From Treponema sp. (lineage in GTDB: Bacteria > Spirochaetota > Spirochaetia > Treponematales > Treponemataceae): a stretch of 32,727 nt of DNA. The stretch lies in NCBI GenBank assembly GCA_014804005.1, contig JAAVAP010000016.1, forward strand, positions 74,024 to 106,750. The letters are read 5' to 3'. The translations under genes were made by a program, and so were the position numbers. Below the pieces are notes generated by a model. The model did not search any database. It was not told where the DNA came from and saw only the letters and a program-made list of their open reading frames with translations. Below are positions 8,312 to 14,967 of the stretch, piece after piece. Each line of letters opens with the position of its first letter. Position 1 is the stretch's first letter.

Positions 8312-9935
8312 CGCATTTTCCGCAGCGAACGCCGTAATTTTTTTGAATGTGTTCTCGCAAAACAGAATTTTTTTTCTGCCAAATTTCTTCCAGTTCGGAT
8401 TCGAAAACATTTCCCAAAATTTCCGCGTCCTCAAAAGCGCAAACTTCGCGGCAAAGCGGAACGCTTCCGTCGAAAAGAATTTCCATGTCGCGCCGCAAAT
8501 GCCAACACGGTTCTCGCTCCACAGGCGCAAGGTCGGCAGATTTTATCGAAGGAAGCGAGGCGCAAAAATTGTCATATTTTTGGATTATGATTTTTCCGCC
8601 GGTCGCGCTCGACTTTTCGCTCCATGCTCGGAAAAAATTTTCAAGCTCGTCTTCGTTTTGCGTCGTGCGCGTGAACTGCGCGTAAGTCTCGCAAAAATCC
8701 GACGAAAGAATTTTTATCGCAGAAATCGCATCCTGCAAATTCGCGCCGCCATGAAGCGCGGAAAATTTTTCGTCGGAAAACGAATCAAGCGAAATCGCGA
8801 AAATTATTTTCTTTCGATTTTCGGTCGGAACAAAATCAAGAATTTTTTTGTAAGAATCGCTTTCGACAAAATCCTTCAAAGCCGCGCCGTCGATTTCCAA
8901 AAACGAAGTCAAACCATTTTGGAAAATCTCGCGCACAAAAAATTCGATTTCGGGATGCAAAACCGCCTCGCCAAAAAGCGAAAGCGAGACGACGGCATCT
9001 TGCGAAAACGATTTCATTTTTTTTGCGAGCGAAGAAAATTTCTCAAGCGGCATCCGCAATTGCGTCGAAGTAACTTTTTCGCCGTAACGCTTTTCGAAAA
9101 AATCCGCATAAGGCGAAAATGGCGGCGGCACTTTGCACGAACAGTTCACCTGAACATTGTAGAACGCGGGAACGGTTTTCAAAACTTCGTCGCATTCCTT
9201 TGCGATTTCCGAAATCGCAATTACGTTTTCTTCGCCGATTTTTTGCGAATCAAGTTCGAGCAAATCCGCGCGATTTTTTTCGACGAGCTTTTTCGCCAAA
9301 TTTTTCGCGCTCAAAAAATTCGCATGGCCGTCGCACAAAAAATTCATCCGCAAGAGCCTGTAGTCATGGCTTGCGATTTGCGTCTCGATTTCAAAAGAAT
9401 TTATGTCGGACTTTATCACGTCGAAAATCGCATCTTTCGTAACGGCGGCATTCCCCTGCTCGCCCGCGATTTTTTCGCACAAGGCGCAAATTATCGAAGC
9501 CGCGCCAGAATCCAAAATTTCAGGCGCGAATCCCGCAGGATAACCTTCGGCAAAAGTGTATTCGGCTTTATATTCGGTGTGCAAGCGAACGAGAGCCTTT
9601 GAAAGCGGCGCGTCCAAAAAAGCCGCCGAAGCGTTTGCAAAAATTATCGAAGCCTCGGACGAATCTTTTGCGAGCGCGGACATTTTTTCAAGCAAGCGCG
9701 AGACGTTCCAATTTTCTTCGGAAAGACAAAAAACTTCTTTCGAGCCGAGCGCGGATTTTACCGCCGCCTCGTTTTTGGAAAAACAGAAAACCGCGATTTT
9801 CGAAGGCGCGAAATTCTGCGCGAGCAATTCCGCCCAAGCAAGCGTTCGCTCGAACGCGCTTTGCTCGCCGTTTTTTGAGGGAAATACTTTTTCAAACTGC
9901 GCCGCGCTTTCGGGCGAAAACAAAACAATCAGCAT
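8286..9935 (-). CDS. Spiro-SPASM protein
   Basis: The product is 549 residues. The N-terminal 200 residues look like a nucleotidyltransferase-type fold (MLIVLFSPESA, VRLHTEYKAEYTFAEGYPAG). The middle has radical-SAM-barrel-like strands (VVSLSLFGEAVLHPEIEFF, IIFAISLDSFSDEKFSALHG). The C-terminus has SPASM-type cysteines (EPCWHLRRDMEILFDG, PLCREVC, RCGKCDEYY). The CxxxCxxC cluster of true radical SAM enzymes is absent: the expected position reads NCSCKVPPPF. This combination matches the spirochaete-restricted spiro-SPASM family as I remember it. Biochemical role is unknown. It heads the leftward cluster and overlaps the glycosyltransferase-like gene. No clear Shine-Dalgarno precedes the ATG. 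Confidence 0.78.
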   Translation of the reverse strand: MLIVLFSPESAAQFEKVFPSKNGEQSAFERTLAWAELLAQNFAPSKIAVFCFSKNEAAVKSALGSKEVFCLSEENWNVSRLLEKMSALAKDSSEASIIFANASAAFLDAPLSKALVRLHTEYKAEYTFAEGYPAGFAPEILDSGAASIICALCEKIAGEQGNAAVTKDAIFDVIKSDINSFEIETQIASHDYRLLRMNFLCDGHANFLSAKNLAKKLVEKNRADLLELDSQKIGEENVIAISEIAKECDEVLKTVPAFYNVQVNCSCKVPPPFSPYADFFEKRYGEKVTSTQLRMPLEKFSSLAKKMKSFSQDAVVSLSLFGEAVLHPEIEFFVREIFQNGLTSFLEIDGAALKDFVESDSYKKILDFVPTENRKKIIFAISLDSFSDEKFSALHGGANLQDAISAIKILSSDFCETYAQFTRTTQNEDELENFFRAWSEKSSATGGKIIIQKYDNFCASLPSIKSADLAPVEREPCWHLRRDMEILFDGSVPLCREVCAFEDAEILGNVFESELEEIWQKKNSVLREHIQKNYGVRCGKCDEYYIFNF

Positions 9936-9979
9936 TTATGGAATCAGCATAACACAAAATTTATTTTTCCGCAAGCATT

Positions 9980-11899
9980 TTAATTTGAAGGGAGAGAGGT
10001 AGGCAAACCCGCTCCGTTTTTGAGCACGGACAAAAACTCCTGTTCGGGAATCGGGCGCGAATACAAAAATCCTTGCACGAAGTCCACGTCGAAAAGCATT
10101 ATCATCTGATCCTGCGCTTTTGTTTCGATTCCTTCGACAAGAATTTTCAAACTGCCGTCCCGCAAGCTTTGGATGAAACTTTTTATGAACCTGAAAAACT
10201 CGACATTCTTTTCCATCATTAAAATGAACGAGCGGCTGATTTTTATCGCCTTGATCGGAAGAGTTATCACGCTCGCGAAATTCAGGCAGCCCATTCCGAA
10301 ATCGTCGAAATAAAAAACCACGCCCTTGCCCGAAAGTCGCAGCATATTTCTGCGAACCGAATCGAACTCATCCGCGGAAACGCTTCCCGTAATTTCGATC
10401 ACAACGTCGCCCGGCCTTATTTCGAATTTTTCAATTGTTCCCAAAATGAAATCTACGATTTCAGGATCGACCATTTGACTGATGAAAAAATTCACCGAAA
10501 TCGAGCCAGTGAAATCCTTGTGGCGGCAAACGAAATCGCAAGCCTTTTCAAAAACGACTTTTCCGAGCTGACCAATCAAGCCGCGCGACTCCGCGATCGG
10601 AATGAATTCGGACGGCATCACGTCGCCGATTTCCGTGCCCACAAGCCGCGCCAAAGCCTCGGCAAAAACAAACCGCCTTTCCTTCGCAGAATAAATCGGC
10701 TGGAAATAAATCTGAAATTGCGAGGAATCAATGTTCAGCTCGCGCTCGAGAATTCCGCAAATCGTCCTTGTCCTATTTAGTTCGTCAACATAGCCCTTGT
10801 GGCAAAAAAATATTTTCTGGCCTTTCGCGGAACGCGCGAGCACAAGCAGACGCTCCGTCAATTCCATAGCCTCGCTGTAGTTTTTCGCGTGGGAAGGAAG
10901 CTCGAGAACGATCGCAAAAAAGTCCACGTTGCAAACTGAATTTTTATCGACCTTGAAATTCTCGAACTGCCAAAAAAAATTTCGAATGTCCTTTTTCAGC
11001 GCGGCGAGATTCGACGAAAGCACGGCGAATTTGTTCGCGGAAAGATGATACGAATTGCGGCCGAAAAACTGCACGAGCCCCGAAGAAATTTCCTGCAGCA
11101 TTCGGCGAAAAACGCTCTCGCTCAAGCAGCTTTCTAGATGCGCATAATTTTCAATCGAAATAATCGTGAGATACGCGCGAGGACCTTTGTTGACAATGCT
11201 TTCAAGGTGAGTTCCTGTGAGAAGCCCAGTCTGCAAATCATATTCAAGCAAGTCGGACTGCGCGCACAAATACACAAGCAGCAAAACGGCGAACGAAGAA
11301 GTTCCCGTCATCACCCAGTACGTCGAGAAAAACTGAACCAACATTATGCCCGATTCCAAAAGCGGATAAAGCGCGAACGTGATTTTCATCCGGCGCGAAA
11401 TCATTTTCCTGTTGCACAAAACGGCGACCAAAATGAGCATCGCATAGAACGCGCTTTCGACATAGGTGATGTTCTTGAGCGCGCCGCGCGTGTAGCCCAA
11501 AGCCTGATCATAGCGAAAAATCAAATTGAATTTGAAGTTCAACGCGAGCACGATCATATACACGAGAATCGGCGCGAAAAGCGCGACATAGAACGCCTTT
11601 TTGAGCTTCCATGAAATCGACAGGAAGTCAAACACATAGCACACGAACACAAAAGGCGTGAGTCCGAGAAGCAGAAAGAAAAGCGAAGAAATCGCCGTGG
11701 AAAGCGGAATCAATTGCGCGTCAAAATGTTCGATATGATAAATTGAAATTATGTTCGTAAACGCCGAAAGAAAAGTGCAAGCCACGCAAATGAAAAACAA
11801 AAGATTTTTCCTTTCCCGCAAATTGAAAGAAAGGAAGGTATTGAAAAGCAATACCGACGAAAGAATCAAAATGCAAATTTCGCCAAGGCAATTGTACAT
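9980..11899 (-). CDS. Membrane EAL-domain (c-di-GMP phosphodiesterase-type) protein with degenerate GGDEF
   Basis: The 639-residue product begins with about seven membrane segments (residues 1-215). A GGDEF-like domain follows (about 220-350) whose signature reads SANKF in place of GGDEF, so it cannot be an active cyclase. The C-terminal EAL domain (about 395-625) keeps AEALARL, the Asn in SVNFFISQ, the Glu in VVIEITGS, DDFGMG, the Lys in IKAIKIS, ILVEGIET and VQGFLYSRP. These are most of the residues needed to hydrolyse c-di-GMP. The Asp that normally follows the catalytic Lys (KID) is Ser. The gene points away from the NimA-like gene; a TTGAAA-17-TAGTAT promoter candidate (11909-11937) would leave almost no leader, and no ribosome site is visible. 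Confidence 0.88.
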   Translation of the reverse strand: MYNCLGEICILILSSVLLFNTFLSFNLRERKNLLFFICVACTFLSAFTNIISIYHIEHFDAQLIPLSTAISSLFFLLLGLTPFVFVCYVFDFLSISWKLKKAFYVALFAPILVYMIVLALNFKFNLIFRYDQALGYTRGALKNITYVESAFYAMLILVAVLCNRKMISRRMKITFALYPLLESGIMLVQFFSTYWVMTGTSSFAVLLLVYLCAQSDLLEYDLQTGLLTGTHLESIVNKGPRAYLTIISIENYAHLESCLSESVFRRMLQEISSGLVQFFGRNSYHLSANKFAVLSSNLAALKKDIRNFFWQFENFKVDKNSVCNVDFFAIVLELPSHAKNYSEAMELTERLLVLARSAKGQKIFFCHKGYVDELNRTRTICGILERELNIDSSQFQIYFQPIYSAKERRFVFAEALARLVGTEIGDVMPSEFIPIAESRGLIGQLGKVVFEKACDFVCRHKDFTGSISVNFFISQMVDPEIVDFILGTIEKFEIRPGDVVIEITGSVSADEFDSVRRNMLRLSGKGVVFYFDDFGMGCLNFASVITLPIKAIKISRSFILMMEKNVEFFRFIKSFIQSLRDGSLKILVEGIETKAQDQMIMLFDVDFVQGFLYSRPIPEQEFLSVLKNGAGLPTSLPSN

Positions 11900-11937
11900 A
11901 GCATTAAAATACTATATAATACTGAAAACTTTTTCAA
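11892..11937. promoter_or_regulatory. Overlapping divergent promoters
   Basis: On the plus strand TTGTAC (11892-11897), 17 bases, TATAAT (11915-11920) drives the NimA-like gene with a leader of about 35 bases. On the minus strand TTGAAA (11937-11932), 17 bases, TAGTAT (11914-11909) points into the EAL gene. The -10 boxes abut each other and the plus -35 box overlaps the EAL start codon, so the two promoters should exclude each other. Confidence 0.6.
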
Positions 11938-11960
11938 TAGGTAAAACAATCGGGGGAAAC

Positions 11961-12482
11961 ATGTTCCGGAAAATGCGAAGGGAAAAGCAGCAGCTTGCGC
12001 GCGAGGAAACGCTTGAGATCTTGAAAAACGGAAAGACCGCGATTTTGGCATTGAGCGGCGACGACGGCTATCCTTACGCCGTTCCGGTGAACTATGTCTT
12101 TTGCGAGGCGCAAGAAAATCCATGTGACGCGAACTCAAATCCGCTCGGAAAGATTTTATTTCACGGCGCGAAAATCGGCCACAAAATCGACGCGCTCGAA
12201 AGATGCCAAAAAGTGAGCCTGTGCGTGATTCAAAAAGATGACGTGATAAAAGAAAAATTGACCACGGCATACAAAAGCGTCATCGTCTTTGGCACGGCGA
12301 GAATCTTGCAGGACGAAGAAGAGATTTTCCGCGCGGCGGAAATCTTCGGACTGCGGTACAACGAGGACGTGCAATTCGTCCGCGATGAAATCCGCCGAAC
12401 GTTCGCCGCGCTTTCCTGCGTGGAAATCCAAATCGAGCACGCCACGGGAAAGCAGGGAAGCATCTTCTTGAAAGGAAATTGA
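11961..12482 (+). CDS. NimA-like pyridoxamine 5'-phosphate oxidase family protein
   Basis: The 173-residue product has the split-barrel flavin-binding fold of the PNPOx-like/NimA group: FRKMRREKQQLAREE at the N-terminus, TAILALSGDDGYPYAVPVNYVF, ILFHGAKIGHKIDALE, VSLCVIQ and SVIVFGTARIL. These proteins bind FMN or a related flavin and some reduce nitroimidazoles; physiological substrates are mostly unknown. The ATG at 11961 follows GGGGG and lies about 35 bases after the predicted transcription start. A longer frame starts at 11751 but overlaps the divergent EAL gene and promoter. It is the last ordinary chromosomal gene before the accessory island. Confidence 0.85.
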   Translation: MFRKMRREKQQLAREETLEILKNGKTAILALSGDDGYPYAVPVNYVFCEAQENPCDANSNPLGKILFHGAKIGHKIDALERCQKVSLCVIQKDDVIKEKLTTAYKSVIVFGTARILQDEEEIFRAAEIFGLRYNEDVQFVRDEIRRTFAALSCVEIQIEHATGKQGSIFLKGN

Positions 12483-12527
12483 CGGCGGCTTAAACAAAAG
12501 TTCTTGATTTGACTAGGCTTGCGTCCG

Positions 12528-12785
12528 CTAGCGGTGATAGTGCGTGCCGCACTGCACAATTTCGACGGTCTCGCCGTCAATTCGGTAGACAATCCGATTG
12601 AAGTCGTCAATGCGGCGGCTCCAGTAGCCGGAAAGATTGCCTTTTAGCGGCTCGGGCTTGCCGATTCCTTCATAGCCGCCGCGCTCAATGTCCTTTAGCA
12701 AAGCGTTCGCCTTTTTGAGGAGCTTTTTGTCCTGCTGCAAGGCAAGGTAGTCTTCCCAAGCTTCTTCTGTCCATGTTTTTTTCAT
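12528..12785 (-). CDS. yoeB: YoeB-family mRNA interferase toxin (Txe/YoeB)
   Basis: The product is 85 residues, matching YoeB length. It keeps the family core KKTWTEEAWEDYLALQ, EGIGKPEPLKGNLSGYWSRRI, NRIVYRIDG and the C-terminal THYHR. The residues used for ribosome-dependent mRNA cleavage (Glu in EGIGKPEP, Arg in SRRI and the near-terminal His) are all present, so the toxin should be active. The ATG at 12785 lies four bases after the antitoxin stop and matches the usual MKxxW start; a longer start at 12800 would overlap the antitoxin. Transcribed with the antitoxin as a standard type II module. Confidence 0.92.
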   Translation of the reverse strand: MKKTWTEEAWEDYLALQQDKKLLKKANALLKDIERGGYEGIGKPEPLKGNLSGYWSRRIDDFNRIVYRIDGETVEIVQCGTHYHR

Positions 12786-12789
12786 TCTG

Positions 12790-13041
12790 CTACGCCTCAA
12801 TCAATTCATGTTCGGTCAGTTTGCCTTCCTTCGCATGGCGGATTGAAAGTGCCAGCCGCGCTTGGTTTTCCGCGCTGTAGAACGGGTCTTCGTTGGAGAT
12901 GTCGAACGGGATTCTGCGCTCGCGGATGACTTTCTTTGCGAAAATGTTGAATGCTGCAGAAATTGAAAGCCCCACGTCCTTGCAGAATTTTTCGAATTCC
13001 TTTTTAGTCTCGTTTTCCATGCGCACGCTTACGTTCATCAT
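12790..13041 (-). CDS. RelB/DinJ-family antitoxin
   Basis: The 83-residue product has a ribbon-helix-helix N-terminus (NVSVRMENETKKEFEKFCKD, then GLSISAAFNIFAKKVIRE) and a RIPFDIS segment, the hallmark of the RelB/DinJ group. It should bind and neutralise the adjacent toxin and repress the operon. Two adjacent ATG codons (13041 and 13038) follow AGGAGG at 13047-13052; spacing slightly favours the second. YoeB toxins more often pair with Phd/YefM antitoxins, so the pairing with a DinJ-type partner is a small mosaic. A palindrome lies just upstream at 13068-13083. Confidence 0.88.
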   Translation of the reverse strand: MMNVSVRMENETKKEFEKFCKDVGLSISAAFNIFAKKVIRERRIPFDISNEDPFYSAENQARLALSIRHAKEGKLTEHELIEA

Positions 13042-13067
13042 AATTTCCTCCTGAATGCGACAGCGCA

Positions 13068-13083
13068 GAAAGTTTTAACTTTC
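13068..13083. promoter_or_regulatory. Operator-like palindrome of the toxin-antitoxin operon
   Basis: GAAAGTT-TT-AACTTTC is a perfect seven-base inverted repeat located 27 bases ahead of the antitoxin ATG, where autorepressing antitoxins bind. Two copies of TTATCAT occur just upstream on the minus strand (within 13095-13125) and could provide -10 elements. GCGCAGAA (13063) and TTCTGCGC (13133) form a further eight-base inverted repeat enclosing this region. Confidence 0.5.
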
Positions 13084-13156
13084 GAGCATCGCGACTTATG
13101 ATAAGTTATTTTCACTTAAATGATAACGCTGATTCTGCGCAATGTCAAGGGCGAAA

Positions 13157-13232
13157 CGGTGGCTTCGACAGGCTCAAACACCGTAGAACGATCGCACGTT
13201 GGCTGAACCTGTACGGGATCTTGGGACGGTAG
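13157..13232. repeat. REP-like palindromic pair (degenerate)
   Basis: CGGTG...CACCG bounds a core containing TTCGACAGGCTCA, followed by a diverged opposite-strand partner (GGCTGAACCTGTACGGG). From memory, TTCGACAGGCTCA-type words recur as extragenic palindromes in many bacterial genomes. This copy looks eroded. It lies in the 1-kb gene-free stretch 13042-14100. Confidence 0.4.
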
Positions 13233-13242
13233 CCCCAAGTTA

Positions 13243-13317
13243 AGCAAGGCAAATCCTTGCTATGTTGTCTCCCTCCAAATTTAACTTCCACCGCTTACAA
13301 GCGGGAAAGGAATTTGG
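13243..13317 (+). repeat. Orphan copy of the lipoprotein leader
   Basis: AGCAAGG-CAAAT-CCTTGCT (13243-13261) followed by TATGTT, then CCGCTT-ACA-AGCGG (13291-13304), reproduces the order of hairpins found in the leaders of the two lipoprotein genes at 14859 and 17131. CCAAATT (13275-13281) and AATTTGG (13311-13317) add an enclosing stem. No lipoprotein follows, so this seems to be a leftover or relocated leader. Confidence 0.45.
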
Positions 13318-13660
13318 CAAAAATTCGTAAAAATCGCCCTTTTTCCTGCAAAATTCCCCAAAAAAATGCAAAACCGTGCGTAAATTACTCACGACAAAAA
13401 AAATTCAATATGCTATAATTGCGCTTTCGAAAAGAATCTTGTAATGCAAGACTTTTCCTTGCGACGTGGTAGACAATGACACAAACAAACGAAAACGCTA
13501 TTTCAGGAAAGACTTCTCCCAAAATGAGGCGCGAATGCCGCTTGCCCTGCGATTTTGCCATGCCGAGACCGTCGGAACGTAAAAAACCGACCTCTATTAC
13601 CCCCCCCCATACAATCATATAGTATTTTTACGCAGCGATATGCGCTGCTTACCAAGTATT
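13318..13660. other. Gene-poor stretch with promoter-like sites and a doubtful 77-codon frame
   Basis: A TATAAT box lies at 13414-13419 on the plus strand with no good -35. A minus-strand frame from 13618 to 13385 (MIVWGGVIEVGFLRSDGLG...) crosses the C9/G9 tract after its fourth codon but has no ribosome site, and I do not recognise it. GCAGCG-ATATG-CGCTGC (13632-13648) is a strong hairpin or operator. I cannot assign a function to this segment. Confidence 0.3.
13600..13608. repeat. C9 homopolymer tract (intergenic)
   Basis: Nine consecutive C residues. A TATAGT box (13618-13623) begins ten bases downstream on the plus strand, so the tract would fall in the spacer of a promoter reading toward the tandem array and the DUF6261-like gene. 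Tracts of this length are prone to slippage. Confidence 0.85.
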
Positions 13661-13802
13661 CTTCGAAAACTCACGAGCATTTCGCATTCATCACATAAAA
13701 ATCATGAATTTGTCGCACAAAATACCTATCCTCGCGAATTTTGCAAAGCAAAACTCGTAAGCAAATCTTTGATTTGCGATGCAGGGACACAAGCACTGCG
13801 AC

Positions 13803-14052
13803 ACTTGAAAGCACTTCCGAAACCGTTTGGACGCTTCAACTGCGACTTGAAGTGCATTCGGAAACCGTTTGAAGACATCAAGTACGACTTGAAGGCACTT
13901 CGGAATCCGTTTGGACGGTTCAAGTGCGACTTGAGGGTACTTCCGAGACCGTTTGGACGCTTCAACTGCGACTTGAAAGGCATTCCGAGACTGTTTGGAC
14001 ACATCAAGTGCCACTTGAAGGCACTTCTGAAACCGTTTGGACGTTTCAAGCG
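13803..14052. repeat. 42-bp tandem repeat array, six units
   Basis: Units start at 13803, 13845, 13887, 13929, 13971 and 14013 (the last is about 40 bp). Each contains a CCGTTTGGACG-like core and ACTTGAA. Across junctions TTCAAGT-GCG-ACTTGAA-type inverted repeats form; one junction changes to TCAAGTG-C-CACTTGA and stays paired. Because 42 is divisible by three and units lack stops, several frames stay open on both strands, producing spurious repeat proteins. The array ends about 50 bases before the DUF6261-like gene. Confidence 0.92.
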
Positions 14053-14100
14053 AAATTTTTGCATAGTGCGCCAGTCATGCGGCGGCGCAAGGGGGTTTGT

Positions 14101-14790
14101 ATGAGGGAAATCCAGTCGATTTTCTTGGGGAACATGAACAATGCGGCGCATTTTCTGTTCGTGTCGAACATGGCGGGGCGCGCGGAGAAGGATTCCGCCG
14201 TTGCGGAGAAGTGCGCGGCGCAGGTGAAAGCGTTGCGCGAGGCGGTCACGGCGGAGGACGAGAACTTGCAGATTTCTGCCAAAAGCCTGACTACGGACAA
14301 GATCGCGGCGGCGGATCGCTTGCGCGACCAATTGTATGCCGGCTACAAAAAGGCGGTGGCAGGGTACGTTAATTTCCCCATGGAAAGCATGGCGGATGCC
14401 GCGAAAGTTTTGCAACAGCACATCAAGGACTACAGGATTGACGTGCAGGCGCAGCTGGACAAGGAGACGGGGCTGCTCGTGAACTTCATCCAAGACTTGG
14501 AAGGCAAGTTCGCGGAGCAAGTGAAGGCACTTTCGCTCGGCGCGTTCGTGGAAAAACTGAAAGCCGCGAACGAAGACGTGCGCGAACTCATGGGGCAAAG
14601 GACGGACGAACGCTCCGCGAAAACGGCTGGCGCGCTCAAGGCGGCGCGGTGTGCGAGCGACGAGGCGTTCAAGATGCTGACGATGCACATGAACGCCCAC
14701 GCATTGCTTGAGGGCGACTCGGATTACGCGGCGTTCATCGATTATGCGAACACGGAGATAGAGCACTTCAAGCAGGAGGTAATCAAATAA
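14101..14790 (+). CDS. DUF6261-like protein
   Basis: The product is 229 residues, almost entirely alpha-helical and coiled-coil-like, with no signal peptide or membrane segment. It resembles DUF6261 proteins, known mostly from Bacteroidetes, in length and in its pattern: an N-terminal NAAHFLFVSNM, then AEDENLQIS, DKIAAADRLRDQLYAGYKKAV, KDYRIDVQAQLDKETGLLVNFIQDLE, and a C-terminal MHMNAHALLEGDSDYAAFIDYAN. Function is unknown. The ATG at 14101 follows AAGGGGG (14089-14095). The frame is open upstream through the 42-bp array, so a longer repeat-bearing product starting at GTG 13924 cannot be excluded. Similarity to a mainly Bacteroidetes family suggests transfer. Confidence 0.7.
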   Translation: MREIQSIFLGNMNNAAHFLFVSNMAGRAEKDSAVAEKCAAQVKALREAVTAEDENLQISAKSLTTDKIAAADRLRDQLYAGYKKAVAGYVNFPMESMADAAKVLQQHIKDYRIDVQAQLDKETGLLVNFIQDLEGKFAEQVKALSLGAFVEKLKAANEDVRELMGQRTDERSAKTAGALKAARCASDEAFKMLTMHMNAHALLEGDSDYAAFIDYANTEIEHFKQEVIK

Positions 14791-14802
14791 TCATTTCGGC
14801 AC

Positions 14803-14960
14803 GGTCGCTTGCGCGACCTACTGCGATGGCTTCGTCAGGAAAAAAGGGCAAAAAATAAGCAAGGCGTTGCCTTGCTATGTTTGGGATGGAATTCTTCACC
14901 ATTCCCAATAAAACTATCCGCTTTCAAGCGGAAAAAACGTCCGCAATTGCGGACAAGGAG
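14803..14960 (+). promoter_or_regulatory. Structured leader of lipoprotein gene 1
   Basis: Consecutive small hairpins: GGTCGC-TTGC-GCGACC (14803-14818), GCAAGGC-GTT-GCCTTGC (14859-14875), TCCGCTT-TC-AAGCGGA (14917-14932) and the perfect palindrome GTCCGCAATTGCGGAC (14939-14954). The last abuts the ribosome site AAGGAG at 14955-14960. Closely similar hairpins recur before lipoprotein 2. The last stem could control access to the ribosome site. Confidence 0.55.
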
Positions 14961-14967
14961 TGTTTTT

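Noticed and set aside
8312..8530. 73-residue N-terminal extension of the glycosyltransferase-like gene
   Set aside because: It overlaps the C-terminal coding region of spiro-SPASM and is Phe/Arg/Lys-rich in an antisense-like way; the ATG at 8311 gives a natural start.
8193..9602. 469-codon plus-strand open frame
   Set aside because: It lies antisense to spiro-SPASM, is extremely Arg/Phe-rich and has no ribosome site; it reflects the codon bias of the real gene. The same applies to long antisense frames at 248-1051, 2485-3483, 4169-4783, 6603-7250, 7568-8296, 24342-24932, 25281-25973, 26766-27341 and 31917-32477.
11751..11960. 70-residue N-terminal extension of the NimA-like protein
   Set aside because: It would cross the divergent promoter and the 5' part of the EAL gene; ATG 11961 has a ribosome site and matches the family start.
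13803..14052. CRISPR array
   Set aside because: Units are contiguous 42-bp repeats with no unique spacers, and no cas genes are nearby.
13640..14104. 154-codon frame encoding FGRFNCDLK-type repeats
   Set aside because: The repeats are open in several frames on both strands because the unit is 42 bp without stops; there is no ribosome site. Kept only as a possible coupled leader in the findings.
13726..14766. 346-codon minus-strand frame across the array and DUF6261-like gene
   Set aside because: Antisense to a better-supported gene; Arg/His/Leu-rich and opened by the repeat array.
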